From positions 62,001 through 126,000 of the forward strand of contig CASEVJ010000003.1 of NCBI GenBank assembly GCA_949291365.1: a stretch of DNA of 64,000 nucleotides. The letters run 5' to 3'. The first letter of the stretch is position 1. Every line of letters begins with the position of its first letter. This DNA is from an uncultured bacterium (lineage in GTDB: Bacteria > Elusimicrobiota > Elusimicrobia > Elusimicrobiales > Elusimicrobiaceae). Of the stretch, positions 42,331 to 50,296 are shown piece by piece. The notes under the pieces are model-generated. The model was not told the DNA's origin, did not search any database, and was given only the letters and a program-made list of their open reading frames with translations. The position numbers and the translations under genes were made by a program.

Positions 42331-42939
42331 TCACGGCAGCGGAGTCAGCCCCAGCACCACTTTTTCATGGCGTTTTGTCTGGTATTTTTGCAATTCTTCC
42401 AGCGTACTCACGCCGCCGAGGGCAAATTCGTGCAAAAAGTTATACAGCACTTTTTCCGTCATGCGTACATCGGCCATGGCGCGGTGCGCACCGTCAGCAT
42501 TAATACCCAAAGCGGAAGCAATAACCCCCAAATTATTACGCGGGAAACAGCCGTTTTTCCGGGCGAGTTTCAAGGTGTCCAGCACCGGATAATCCGGAAA
42601 GTGAAGTCCGCAGGACTGCGTTTCCGTCCGTAAAAAAGAAAGGTCAAATTCCGCATTATGCGCCACCAACACGCACCCGTCCAGCAAGACCAGCAGCTGC
42701 GGCAAAATATCTGCAAAAACGGGGGCATTTCTGACCATATCGTTGGTAATGCCGTGTATGGCTATCACGTCCGGGTGCATGGGCATACCGGGGTTTAAAA
42801 GCGTAGTGAATTCTTCTAATTTTTGCCCGTTTTGGCTGACGGAAACGGCAATCTCACAGATTTTTCCGCCGCCGGCAGGGCTCAAACCGGTAGTTTCCGT
42901 ATCCAAACAGGCAAACTTGACAGAGGCAAGAGGCGTCAT
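42331..42939 (-). CDS. DnaQ-like 3'-5' exonuclease (DEDDh)
   Basis: A 202-residue nuclease with the three Exo motifs in order: CLDTETTGLSP (ExoI), VAHNAEFDLSFL (ExoII) and HRAMADVRMT (ExoIII, with the His of DEDDh). It is a stand-alone proofreading-type domain without polymerase, so it could be a DNA Pol III epsilon-like or RNA/DNA-trimming enzyme. The ATG at 42939 forms an ATGA overlap with the stop of the membrane protein gene; longer in-frame starts extend into that gene. Confidence 0.9.
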   Translation of the reverse strand: MTPLASVKFACLDTETTGLSPAGGGKICEIAVSVSQNGQKLEEFTTLLNPGMPMHPDVIAIHGITNDMVRNAPVFADILPQLLVLLDGCVLVAHNAEFDLSFLRTETQSCGLHFPDYPVLDTLKLARKNGCFPRNNLGVIASALGINADGAHRAMADVRMTEKVLYNFLHEFALGGVSTLEELQKYQTKRHEKVVLGLTPLP

Positions 42940-43649
42940 GGCTGTAAGTAAAAACTCCATTTGGTTAAAAATCCAACCGCAGTAGCGCCAAAAGCGCTGA
43001 AATACAAAGCAAAGCGGGAAAAATCCATCAGCCGGTTGCGCCGCGCCATACGGCACGCCCACAGCCAAACCAAAAACCATATCACCCATCTCCAGCCCGG
43101 CAGCAACACAATCAAGTAAAAAATCAGACGCATCAGCATAGTTACAAAACTTTCGTCCATAGTGGGGTAATCCCGCCCGTATTTATCCTGCTCCACCATA
43201 TAAATAAATAAATTGAACATCTTGGTAACTACCAATGCCCCTACAAAGAAAATAATCCACGGATCTGCCACCAGATTGCCGGTCTGGTAAAGCACATGGG
43301 TCGGAGCACACAGAAGGATAAACAGCAAAGCCAAAATATCATGAGCCACAAAAGTAAGTGTGTGATATTTTTTTTGGTCGGAACGGTACACCAACAGATG
43401 ATTATTAAACGTTTCAAACAGGGCAAACGCCGCCAAACACACCACCGAAGGCACTTTCCATATCCCCAGCAAAGGCCACGGCAGCTCCCAATACGCCCAC
43501 GTCAGCCCACCGCCTATGGCAAAATAAGCCGCCGCCTGTACGGCTGCGGCCGCCCAGGGGCTGCGGCTGCGCCAAGCAAAAAACGGACGGTTATAACAGA
43601 ACACGGCTACAATATAATAGCCCAGCACCAAACGCCAAAAAACGCTCAT
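42936..43649 (-). CDS. Hypothetical six-helix membrane protein
   Basis: A 237-residue protein with about six to seven membrane segments, rich in Trp and Phe. One loop (NHLLVYRSDQKKYHTLTFVAHD) and another (EQDKYGRDYPTMDES) are polar and charged. No family is recognised. It overlaps the sensor kinase by four bases and the exonuclease by four, so it is probably translated together with both. Membrane topology is clear, function is not. Confidence 0.8.
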   Translation of the reverse strand: MSVFWRLVLGYYIVAVFCYNRPFFAWRSRSPWAAAAVQAAAYFAIGGGLTWAYWELPWPLLGIWKVPSVVCLAAFALFETFNNHLLVYRSDQKKYHTLTFVAHDILALLFILLCAPTHVLYQTGNLVADPWIIFFVGALVVTKMFNLFIYMVEQDKYGRDYPTMDESFVTMLMRLIFYLIVLLPGWRWVIWFLVWLWACRMARRNRLMDFSRFALYFSAFGATAVGFLTKWSFYLQP

Positions 43650-45358
43650 TTTTCCTCCTTAGGCAGCGTTAAAATAAACGTACTTCCCTGCCCCAATACG
43701 GAAGACACCGTCAAATCCCCTCCGTGGGCGCGGGCCAGCTGCCGGCTGATAAACAGTCCAAGCCCATATCCCTCCGCCCCGTCGTCCACTTGGCGGTATT
43801 TCTCAAAGATGTCCCCGCATTGTTTTTCCGTCAGCCCGACGCCGCTGTCGCGCACGCTGATGACCGTGCGGGAGGGCTGGTCTTCTACAGAAATTTCCAC
43901 AAAACCCTTTTCGGTAAATTTGACCGCGTTGGAAAGCAAATTCGTGACAATGCGCCGCAGCAATTTCGGGTCGGCCCAGGCGGCCGCGTCCTGCGGAGTT
44001 TTCAGCTCCAGGCGCAGCCCTTTTGCCGCCGCCACCGGTTCGGACGTATGCACCACACTGCGCAGCAGCGGGGCCAGCTCTACATGCTGGCGCTGAGGCA
44101 GCGTCATGCCGGCTTCTATACGGGAGACGGACAGCACATCTTCCAACAGCGAAGATAAATTTTTGGCGGCTTCGTCCATACGCTGCAAATACTCCTGGCG
44201 CTGCTGGTCTGTAATTTTGCCGCTGGACAAAATATAAATATATCCCTGCAATCCCAAAAGCGGCGCACGCAAGTCATGGGCCACCGAGCGGAAAATTTGC
44301 TCTTTCATTTCGCTGATTTGGGTTTTGAGCTGCAAGGCCTGGTAATCTTTTAAATCTGAGGTCATTTTGTTAAAAGAATCAATCAGCTGGCGCAGCTCCC
44401 CCCAGGCGGCTTCTTCGCTTATCTGGTGGTCAAAATTCCCGTGGCTGACTTCTTCGGCCCCTTTTGCCAAAGCGGCAATCGGTTCTCCCAAACTGCGCGA
44501 AAAAGTAAGCGCGCCAAAATAGGCCAGCGTTGCAATAGCCAGTAAAAACAAAAAGATAACTACATTTGAAAAATACAAACTGCGGAAGGCCTCTTCCTGC
44601 GGTTGCAGCACCGTCACATACACATCCAACACTGCCGCAGGAGCAAAAGCTCCTGCATAGGTATCTTCATTGCTTTGCAACCCTTTAATAAAGCGGTTTT
44701 CCCCGGCAAAAAGTTTTTGCAATTTCTCCGATTTTATTTCCGGGTGCCATTGATAGGGCAGCAGCATAATTTGCCCGTCCGGCGTTACTAAATGCACCTG
44801 CCCCGTCCGGCCAATACGCATTTGCTGCAGCCGATCCAGCAAGTCATTCATGCCCAGCACGCCATACAAGAAACTTCCGTCCTCCAGCGGGTACACCATC
44901 TCCACCACCGGCCAGGAACTTACCGTCTCCAACCCCGTTAAGTGAATGCGCCTGTCGCGCGCCATCTGCGGCAGAGCCGGGTCTTGGGAAATGTCTATTT
45001 TTTCTCCTTCTTCCGCCGCCGCAGTGCGGGCCGCGCGAGCCGTTTCTTTTCCGTCGCTGCCCAGTACTGCCAAAAATATAAAATCCGGATTGGCGTTTAA
45101 GGCCTCGCGCAGCAGAGGCACGGGGTCTCCTTCTTTTTCCAGCACCGCCGGCAGCTGCTGTGCAAAAGACAGACGCCAGCCCAAATCCTCGGTATAGTGC
45201 TTAATATTAGAAGAAACGATTTCTGCCAAATTATAATGGGTTTCCAAAATATTGTCTTTCTGCCGGTTTTGATAATAGGCAAGCAGCAACGCCATGGGGA
45301 TAAGCGGCATGAGCACCACGGTAATAAACAGTTTGAAAAGTTTTGAAAATATAGACAT
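43646..45358 (-). CDS. Membrane sensor histidine kinase
   Basis: A 570-residue kinase. Membrane segments at about 8-28 and 265-287 enclose a double-Cache-like sensor domain. A HAMP linker (290-340) and HisKA follow, with the phosphoacceptor H361 in SVAHDLRAPLLGL. The ATPase domain has LLSNAVKFTEKG (N box), VRDSGVGLTEKQ (G1) and GYGLGLFISRQL (G2). No receiver domain or response regulator gene is adjacent, so it is an orphan here. I chose the ATG at 45358 since AAGGAT precedes it and TATAAT lies at 45369-45374. The CMD gene diverges from it. Confidence 0.93.
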   Translation of the reverse strand: MSIFSKLFKLFITVVLMPLIPMALLLAYYQNRQKDNILETHYNLAEIVSSNIKHYTEDLGWRLSFAQQLPAVLEKEGDPVPLLREALNANPDFIFLAVLGSDGKETARAARTAAAEEGEKIDISQDPALPQMARDRRIHLTGLETVSSWPVVEMVYPLEDGSFLYGVLGMNDLLDRLQQMRIGRTGQVHLVTPDGQIMLLPYQWHPEIKSEKLQKLFAGENRFIKGLQSNEDTYAGAFAPAAVLDVYVTVLQPQEEAFRSLYFSNVVIFLFLLAIATLAYFGALTFSRSLGEPIAALAKGAEEVSHGNFDHQISEEAAWGELRQLIDSFNKMTSDLKDYQALQLKTQISEMKEQIFRSVAHDLRAPLLGLQGYIYILSSGKITDQQRQEYLQRMDEAAKNLSSLLEDVLSVSRIEAGMTLPQRQHVELAPLLRSVVHTSEPVAAAKGLRLELKTPQDAAAWADPKLLRRIVTNLLSNAVKFTEKGFVEISVEDQPSRTVISVRDSGVGLTEKQCGDIFEKYRQVDDGAEGYGLGLFISRQLARAHGGDLTVSSVLGQGSTFILTLPKEEK

Positions 45359-45368
45359 ATCCTTATTT

Positions 45369-45374
45369 ATTATA
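45369..45374 (-). promoter_or_regulatory. -10 element of the sensor kinase operon
   Basis: TGC-TATAAT on the minus strand, ending ten bases before the ATG at 45358; a short AAGGAT site fits between. Confidence 0.55.
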
Positions 45375-45400
45375 GCAATTACACACACTAAAACACCCCC

Positions 45401-45431
45401 TTGACCTGGAGTTAAATCCAGCTCGTATAAT
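45401..45431 (+). promoter_or_regulatory. MerR-type promoter with 19-bp spacer
   Basis: TTGACC (45401-45406), a 19-base spacer and a perfect TATAAT (45426-45431). The spacer starts TGGAGTTAAATCCAG and, with the preceding base, forms the palindrome CTGGA-N6-TCCAG. It differs by one base from the motif at 26481-26495. Confidence 0.75.
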
Positions 45432-45463
45432 ATTCGTAGCACAACTTAATCAAGGAGTTATTT

Positions 45464-46318
45464 ATGCAAAAAACCATGGAACTTATTTTACCCCTCTTTC
45501 TGCTAGCTCTGCAAACGATGCCGGCCTTTAGCGCAGAAGAAAACAAAACCCGCGCCCAGAAAGCAAATGAAACTTATAAACGTCTCTTTGCCTCGGAGCG
45601 CCAGCTGGATCCGACAGACCCGGAACTGATGCAAATTCTGCAAGAGTTTATATTTGGGGAAGTTTTTTATATCGGAGATTTAGACGATAAAACCCGTGAG
45701 CTCATTACCGTCGTTTCGCTTGCGTCCATTCAGGCGCTGCCCCAGCTCAAAGCCCATATCAACGCCGCCTTGAATGTAGGCAGCAACCCTTTGAGCATAC
45801 GCGAAGCTATTTATCTATGCGCCCCGTTTATTGGTTTTCCCCGCACGCTTAACGCCATAGCCGTATTTAATGACGTAGCCAAAGAGCGCGGCATAGAGCT
45901 GCCTCTAAAAAGCCAAGGCACCGTAACCGATAAAAACCGCTATGAAAAAGGATGGCAAATTCAGCAACCCCTTTACGGCGATGAAGTAAAAAATGCCCTT
46001 CGCCCTCTGCCTGCGCCCTATGCCGAACAAGTACCCAATATACTGACTTCCTTTGTATTTGGGGACTTCTATGCTCGCCAAGGCCTGACCGTACAACAAA
46101 AAGAATTGTTAGTTCTTGTCATACTGGCAGCCAGCGGCGCAGAAAAACAAATAAGCGCACACATCGTGGGTAATTTGAAAGCAGGCAACAGCAAAGAAAC
46201 CTTGCTGGCGGCTATGGTACAGAGCATGCCCTATATTGGTATGCCGCCGGTTTTAACGGTAATTAATGCCATAAAAAACACAGACGCCAAAAGCTATCGC
46301 TCCATTTACACAGACTAA
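45464..46318 (+). CDS. Exported tandem carboxymuconolactone decarboxylase-family protein
   Basis: A 284-residue protein with a signal peptide (to about residue 24, AFSA) and two CMD domains, at about 55-140 and 180-275. Typical stretches are DLDDKTRELITVVSLASIQALPQLKAHINAALNVG and VQQKELLVLVILAASGAEKQISAHIVGNLKAG. The AhpD-type CxxC is absent; one cysteine (YLCAPFIGFP) lies in the first domain. AAGGAG precedes the ATG. CMD genes of this kind are often controlled by NmlR/MerR regulators of aldehyde or electrophile stress, which fits the promoter. Confidence 0.9.
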   Translation: MQKTMELILPLFLLALQTMPAFSAEENKTRAQKANETYKRLFASERQLDPTDPELMQILQEFIFGEVFYIGDLDDKTRELITVVSLASIQALPQLKAHINAALNVGSNPLSIREAIYLCAPFIGFPRTLNAIAVFNDVAKERGIELPLKSQGTVTDKNRYEKGWQIQQPLYGDEVKNALRPLPAPYAEQVPNILTSFVFGDFYARQGLTVQQKELLVLVILAASGAEKQISAHIVGNLKAGNSKETLLAAMVQSMPYIGMPPVLTVINAIKNTDAKSYRSIYTD

Positions 46319-46344
46319 TCTTTTGCGTTTAAGTGCGCTCTCTT

Positions 46345-46368
46345 CCCGCCCTATCAGGGCGGGTTTTT
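46345..46368 (+). terminator. Terminator after the CMD-family gene
   Basis: CCCGCCCT/AGGGCGGG stem with a three-base loop, followed by TTTTT. Confidence 0.88.
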
Positions 46369-46488
46369 ATTTGCCGAATATGGGACTAAAGACCCAGAAA
46401 AACTAGGCCGCAAAAGCCCTTATCAAACAGGCCCAAAAAGCCATGGCGCTTGGGTCTAAAGACTCTCGTTGTCTGCGCCCATAAAAAA

Positions 46489-46500
46489 TACACTAATAGT
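46489..46500 (+). promoter_or_regulatory. Weak -10 element, possible leaderless start
   Basis: TACACT (46489-46494), six bases, then the ATG at 46501. The hexamer is the weakest of the set but the spacing is the same. Confidence 0.4.
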
Positions 46501-46767
46501 ATGAAATACGCATGGGAAGAAATTAAAAGAAATTTTTTGGTTTATACCTACCGCCGCCGCATGAACGCATTGCGTTCTTACCTTTCTAAAGCTACTGTGG
46601 TGGACTTGAGCTGTGAGGAACAGGATTTTGTGGATTTCCAGACATACCGCCTGCTCAAACGCAAAACAGAACGCCAGCGTCGCATGAACCCGGCCCTGGA
46701 CTGGACGGCCTCTCTGCCGGCCATGCCCCGGCGCGGCAGCGCCTATGCGGTGTATACCGCCCGTTAA
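46501..46767 (+). CDS. Hypothetical small basic protein
   Basis: An 88-residue basic protein rich in Arg and Lys, with an amphipathic start (MKYAWEEIKRNFLVYTYRRR) and no signal peptide. No family recognised. The ATG at 46501 is chosen from the promoter spacing; an upstream in-frame start adds 17 residues. Its own terminator at 46804 supports a real transcript. Confidence 0.6.
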   Translation: MKYAWEEIKRNFLVYTYRRRMNALRSYLSKATVVDLSCEEQDFVDFQTYRLLKRKTERQRRMNPALDWTASLPAMPRRGSAYAVYTAR

Positions 46768-46803
46768 CATGTTTTAACCAATTAATATTCATCATCTCCT
46801 CCG

Positions 46804-46831
46804 CCCCGCGCCGTCAGGCGCGGGGTTTCTT
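46804..46831 (+). terminator. Terminator after the small basic protein gene
   Basis: CCCCGCGCC/GGCGCGGGG nine-base stem with GTCA loop, followed by TTTCTT. Confidence 0.85.
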
Positions 46832-46968
46832 ATGCGGCGGGTTTTTACACAGAATGCGCCTTTTGCAATGGACTTTGACTTGTACTTGTGTGTTTTTAGG
46901 CAAAAATATAAGATAGTTACAGATATCAGCCCTGCGTTTGGGCTGATTCTCCATACAAGGGGTGCCCT

Positions 46969-47298
46969 ATGGAAGTATTTACACGGTATCCGGCAGAATG
47001 GCTGTATATATGGCTTATCGTACAAGCGGGGTGGCTGGTTAAACTAAACAGCAGGCCGCTGCCTGTAATAGGGTTTACTCTGTCACATGCCTGTTTTTTC
47101 TGGTATATGTGGGCCTTTCGCCACGAAATGGCCCCGCTGTATGGGTGGCATGGCCGCACTTCTGACAATGCCATGTCTTCTTTTGGGCTGATTTTGTTGG
47201 CCTGGCTGGCGTTGGCAGTTGTTTATTTAACAAAAGTACTTCTTCTGCCCAGCAAACACACTGCCCGCACCAAACGCCAAACGCGCCCATTCAAATAA
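46969..47298 (+). CDS. Hypothetical small membrane protein
   Basis: A 109-residue protein with three probable membrane segments (about 8-25, 32-50, 70-93) and a basic tail (SKHTARTKRQTRPFK). It is rich in Trp and His in the middle loop. No family recognised. A modest GGGG site precedes the ATG and a strong terminator follows 24 bp after the stop. Confidence 0.6.
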   Translation: MEVFTRYPAEWLYIWLIVQAGWLVKLNSRPLPVIGFTLSHACFFWYMWAFRHEMAPLYGWHGRTSDNAMSSFGLILLAWLALAVVYLTKVLLLPSKHTARTKRQTRPFK

Positions 47299-47321
47299 AG
47301 TGTTCCAACAATAACACAAAC

Positions 47322-47357
47322 AAAACCCCGCTCGGTTGAGCGGGGTTTTGTGTTAAA
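47322..47357. repeat. 36-bp repeat with terminator hairpin, copy 1
   Basis: AAAACCCCGCTC/GAGCGGGGTTTT hairpin with a GGTT loop, then GTTAAA after one variable base. It matches copy 2 at 48256-48291 in 35 of 36 positions. It serves as terminator for the membrane protein gene (plus) and for the PDDEXK-like gene (minus), whose stop codon lies inside the repeat. Confidence 0.85.
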
Positions 47358-48216
47358 TTTCACTAGATTTTTTTAACAATTCAACAAGAATTTGCTCCTT
47401 TTCTCTGATTTCCTGCTCTGTTTTAAAAACAATTCTATATCTATTCCATCTCGAATCATAATCCATACAATTAAATCCTTTCTCTTCAAGCCAAGAATCC
47501 ATTAATTCGGAATGAGGATAACGGATTTCTACTCTTAAAAGTTCTTTCTTCGGACGAAAAATTACCCAGTTATCAACCAAGCCGCCTTTTTCTAATCCAA
47601 TATAAAACTTATTATATTTAAGTTTAATATCTGAAGAAAATTTATGAATAAGGTTCAGTATATCATCCACTAATTTTACCGTTCTTTTTGTTGCATGGTT
47701 TTCCCAGTAATGTCTATCCGTTACTTCTTTTGTATCTTCGTCCTCCCCTTCTAATCCTCTTTTAAATTCAGATAGTATAGTCGTGAAAATTAACGAAAAA
47801 CTCTCCCCAACTTTAATGGCTTTCATCTGTATAGCAACTAGTGGAATAGTATTATTAATCAGATTTAATACATTCAAAAAACGGCTTGTAATATCTTCAG
47901 CAATAACAACTGCACAATGTTCGTATTGGGGATAACGCTTTTTTTCTATATCCCAATATTCGATAGTTCGTATTAAATGGCTTTCATCTAATTTTCCTAA
48001 TTGGATTTCTACTTCATACCTTTTAACACAGTCTTGATCTTGTAATAATAAATCCAAACGCCCTGCAGCTGGTTGCATTCTTTCCTTATCTTTTAGAATC
48101 AAATTTCCTAATCCCAAAATTCGCGGATCTTCAGCTATTCGTTCTTGAACCCATTTTTCATTAATGGTAGGATGATCTTTCAAACTTACAAATTCTGTCT
48201 TTACATATTTATCCAT
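47353..48216 (-). CDS. PDDEXK-type nuclease-like protein (DUF91/NucS-related)
   Basis: A 287-residue protein. Residues about 15-110 resemble the restriction-enzyme fold: INEKWVQERIAEDP, then GRLDLLLQDQD with D55, then YEVEIQLGKLDESH with E70 and Q72, and an aromatic helix (IRTIEYWDIEKKRYPQYEH). A Gln in place of the catalytic Lys occurs in the NucS/DUF91 group. The C-terminal half is of unknown fold. GGGGG lies before the ATG at 48216. The gene is clearly more AT-rich than its neighbours, stands alone and is flanked by two copies of a 36-bp terminator repeat, so it may be a later arrival. Confidence 0.72.
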   Translation of the reverse strand: MDKYVKTEFVSLKDHPTINEKWVQERIAEDPRILGLGNLILKDKERMQPAAGRLDLLLQDQDCVKRYEVEIQLGKLDESHLIRTIEYWDIEKKRYPQYEHCAVVIAEDITSRFLNVLNLINNTIPLVAIQMKAIKVGESFSLIFTTILSEFKRGLEGEDEDTKEVTDRHYWENHATKRTVKLVDDILNLIHKFSSDIKLKYNKFYIGLEKGGLVDNWVIFRPKKELLRVEIRYPHSELMDSWLEEKGFNCMDYDSRWNRYRIVFKTEQEIREKEQILVELLKKSSEI

Positions 48217-48255
48217 AACTACCCCCTTTAACACTAATTATACATATTTACCACA

Positions 48256-48291
48256 AAAACCCCGCTCGGTTGAGCGGGGTTTTGGGTTAAA
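48256..48291. repeat. 36-bp repeat with terminator hairpin, copy 2
   Basis: Same hairpin as copy 1 with one base change (G for T at position 30). On the minus strand it is the terminator of etfA, whose stop lies eight bases further on. Confidence 0.85.
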
Positions 48292-48299
48292 GGAAAGCA

Positions 48300-49502
48300 T
48301 TATTTGGCTTTGGCTTTCTTTACGGCGTCCACCACTTTGGGAAGCAGCTGCCGCGCATCGCCCACAAAGCCGTATTTGCATACGTTAAAGATAGGGGCGT
48401 TGGCGTCTTTGTTCACCGCGATAATCACATCGCTGTGTTCCATACCCACAATGTGCTGCACCGCACCGGAAATACCGCACGCCACATACAGCTTGGCCGC
48501 TACGGTAACCCCGGACTGGCCGACCTGTTTTTCTTTGGGTTTGAGCCCCAGGTCAATGGCCGCGCGGGAAGCGCCCACGGCACCGCCCAGCTCGGCAGCC
48601 AAGTCGTCTAGCATGGCAAAGCCCGCGGCGTCTTTCATACCGCGTCCGCCGGCTATGACCACTTCGGCCTCGTCCAGTTTATCCTGGGCAGAGGTTTCAT
48701 CAAAATGTTTGCTGATAATGCGCACCTTTCCGGCAGCGGCAGGCACGGCAATGGTTTCACTCACGATTTGGGCCATACTGCCCGGGCGGGTGAGCACTTT
48801 TTTAAACACGTTCGGGCGCACGGTGGACATTTGGGGCCGGTAGTCCGGGCATTTAATGTCTGCCATAATATTGCCGCCGAAAGCAGGACGGGTCTGGATT
48901 AACAGACCGTCGGCAATAGACAAGCCCGTGCAGTCCGCGGTCAAGCCCACAAACAATTCAGAGGAAATACGCGGCGACAAATCACGTCCAATGTACGTAG
49001 ACGGATAGAGCACCACGCTGGGGCTGTATTTTTTAATCAGCGTCACCATCGCATTGGCATAGGCAGTGGTGTTATAGTCGTGGTAAGCCGGGCCGTTTAC
49101 GGCGTAAATTTTGTCGGCTCCATAAGAGGACAGCTCCGCAAAATATTTTTCCACTCCGTCGCCAATCACCACGGCGCACAGCTCTTCGCCCAACTGGTCT
49201 GCCAGTTCGCGGCCTTTGGACAAAAGCTCAAAGCCCACCGGGCGTACCTTTTGGGTTTTGCCGTCATCAGAAATTTCAATAAAGGCCCACACGCCTTTAT
49301 AGGCGGAAAGGTCTTTTTTGGCACTGGCCGCGCCGGCCGCCGGCAAAGACAGCGCTTTGACCGGGCAGACGCTCACGCACGCGCCGCACATCGTGCAGCT
49401 GCTGTTGGGCACCGCTTTGCGGTTAACCAAGGAGAGCGCCCCAAACGGACACGCGGCTACGCACTTGCCGCAACCGACACAATTAGAAGCTACTTGAATC
49501 AT
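48300..49502 (-). CDS. etfA: Electron transfer flavoprotein alpha subunit fused to a ferredoxin domain
   Basis: A 400-residue protein. Residues 1-50 hold two 4Fe-4S motifs (C8-C11-C14-C18 and C36-C39-C42-C46). EtfA follows from about 65, ending with the FAD domain (GRGMKDAAGFAMLDDLAAELGGAVGASRA, QVGQSGVTVAAKLYVACGISGAVQHIVGM). A ferredoxin fusion of this kind is known for CarE of the caffeyl-CoA reductase-Etf complex of acetogens, which bifurcates electrons from NADH to a CoA ester and ferredoxin. The stop-start overlap with etfB is four bases. The same role here is an inference. Confidence 0.93.
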   Translation of the reverse strand: MIQVASNCVGCGKCVAACPFGALSLVNRKAVPNSSCTMCGACVSVCPVKALSLPAAGAASAKKDLSAYKGVWAFIEISDDGKTQKVRPVGFELLSKGRELADQLGEELCAVVIGDGVEKYFAELSSYGADKIYAVNGPAYHDYNTTAYANAMVTLIKKYSPSVVLYPSTYIGRDLSPRISSELFVGLTADCTGLSIADGLLIQTRPAFGGNIMADIKCPDYRPQMSTVRPNVFKKVLTRPGSMAQIVSETIAVPAAAGKVRIISKHFDETSAQDKLDEAEVVIAGGRGMKDAAGFAMLDDLAAELGGAVGASRAAIDLGLKPKEKQVGQSGVTVAAKLYVACGISGAVQHIVGMEHSDVIIAVNKDANAPIFNVCKYGFVGDARQLLPKVVDAVKKAKAK

Positions 49503-50287
49503 TTGACAAAACTCTCCTTTTTCAAAATTTCCACAAATTTAGCGGCCATTTCCTCGGCAGAGCCGGAAATCATTTCCCCTTTGGCTCTGGCTGGCGGCGG
49601 GAAAATGCGAGACACCCGCGTAGGGGAGCCCTCCAGCCCCAGTTTATGCGGGTCGGCTCCGATTTGGGCCGCCGTCCAAATGAAAATTTGCTTATCCTGC
49701 GCTTTGTGTGCCGCCAGGAAAGACGGATATTTGGCTACATAATCCACCGGCATGGTCATGGTAATAAGCACCGGCAGGTCGGCCTGCATAATCTGATGTC
49801 CGCCTTCAATGAGTTTTTTGACCACGGCATGTTGGCCGTCGCTGTCTACGCTGTCGCAGAATGTAATCTGCGGGATACCCAGGTGGTAAGCAATACCGGG
49901 GCCAGTTTGGGCGGTATCCCCGTCAATAGCCATCTGCCCGCAGAGGATTAAATCATACTGACCGATTTTTTTAATTGCCGTAGCCAACGCATAAGAGGTA
50001 GCCCAGGTGTCAGAACCGGCAAAAGCACGGTCTGAAAGCAATACACCTTCGTCCGCGCCCAAAGCCAATGCCAAGCGCAATACAGCCACCGCCTGGTTGG
50101 GGCCCATAGACAGCACAGTTACTTTGGCGCCCGTTTTGGCTTTAATGGCCAGGGCTTTTTCCAGCGCGTAATGGTCGTAAGGATTTAAAATGCTGGGCAC
50201 GCCGGCACGGATTAGGGTGCCGGTTTTCGGATCCACCTTGACTTGGGTGGAATCGGGTACTTGTTTAATGCATACGATAATGTTCAT
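49499..50287 (-). CDS. etfB: Electron transfer flavoprotein beta subunit
   Basis: A 262-residue EtfB, partner of EtfA. MNIIVCIKQVPDSTQVKVDPKTGTLIRAGVPSILNPYD is the family start, and GQMAIDGDTAQTGPGIAYHLGIP the signature. Bifurcating Etfs bind a second FAD in EtfB, where other Etfs have AMP; sequence alone does not settle this. It lies nine bases after the acyl-CoA dehydrogenase gene. Confidence 0.95.
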   Translation of the reverse strand: MNIIVCIKQVPDSTQVKVDPKTGTLIRAGVPSILNPYDHYALEKALAIKAKTGAKVTVLSMGPNQAVAVLRLALALGADEGVLLSDRAFAGSDTWATSYALATAIKKIGQYDLILCGQMAIDGDTAQTGPGIAYHLGIPQITFCDSVDSDGQHAVVKKLIEGGHQIMQADLPVLITMTMPVDYVAKYPSFLAAHKAQDKQIFIWTAAQIGADPHKLGLEGSPTRVSRIFPPPARAKGEMISGSAEEMAAKFVEILKKESFVK

Positions 50288-50296
50288 GGTCTTTCC

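Noticed and set aside
47322..48291. Phage-type attachment sites at the 36-bp repeats
   Set aside because: The repeats are terminator hairpins and no integrase lies between or near them; duplication of a terminator is the simpler reading.
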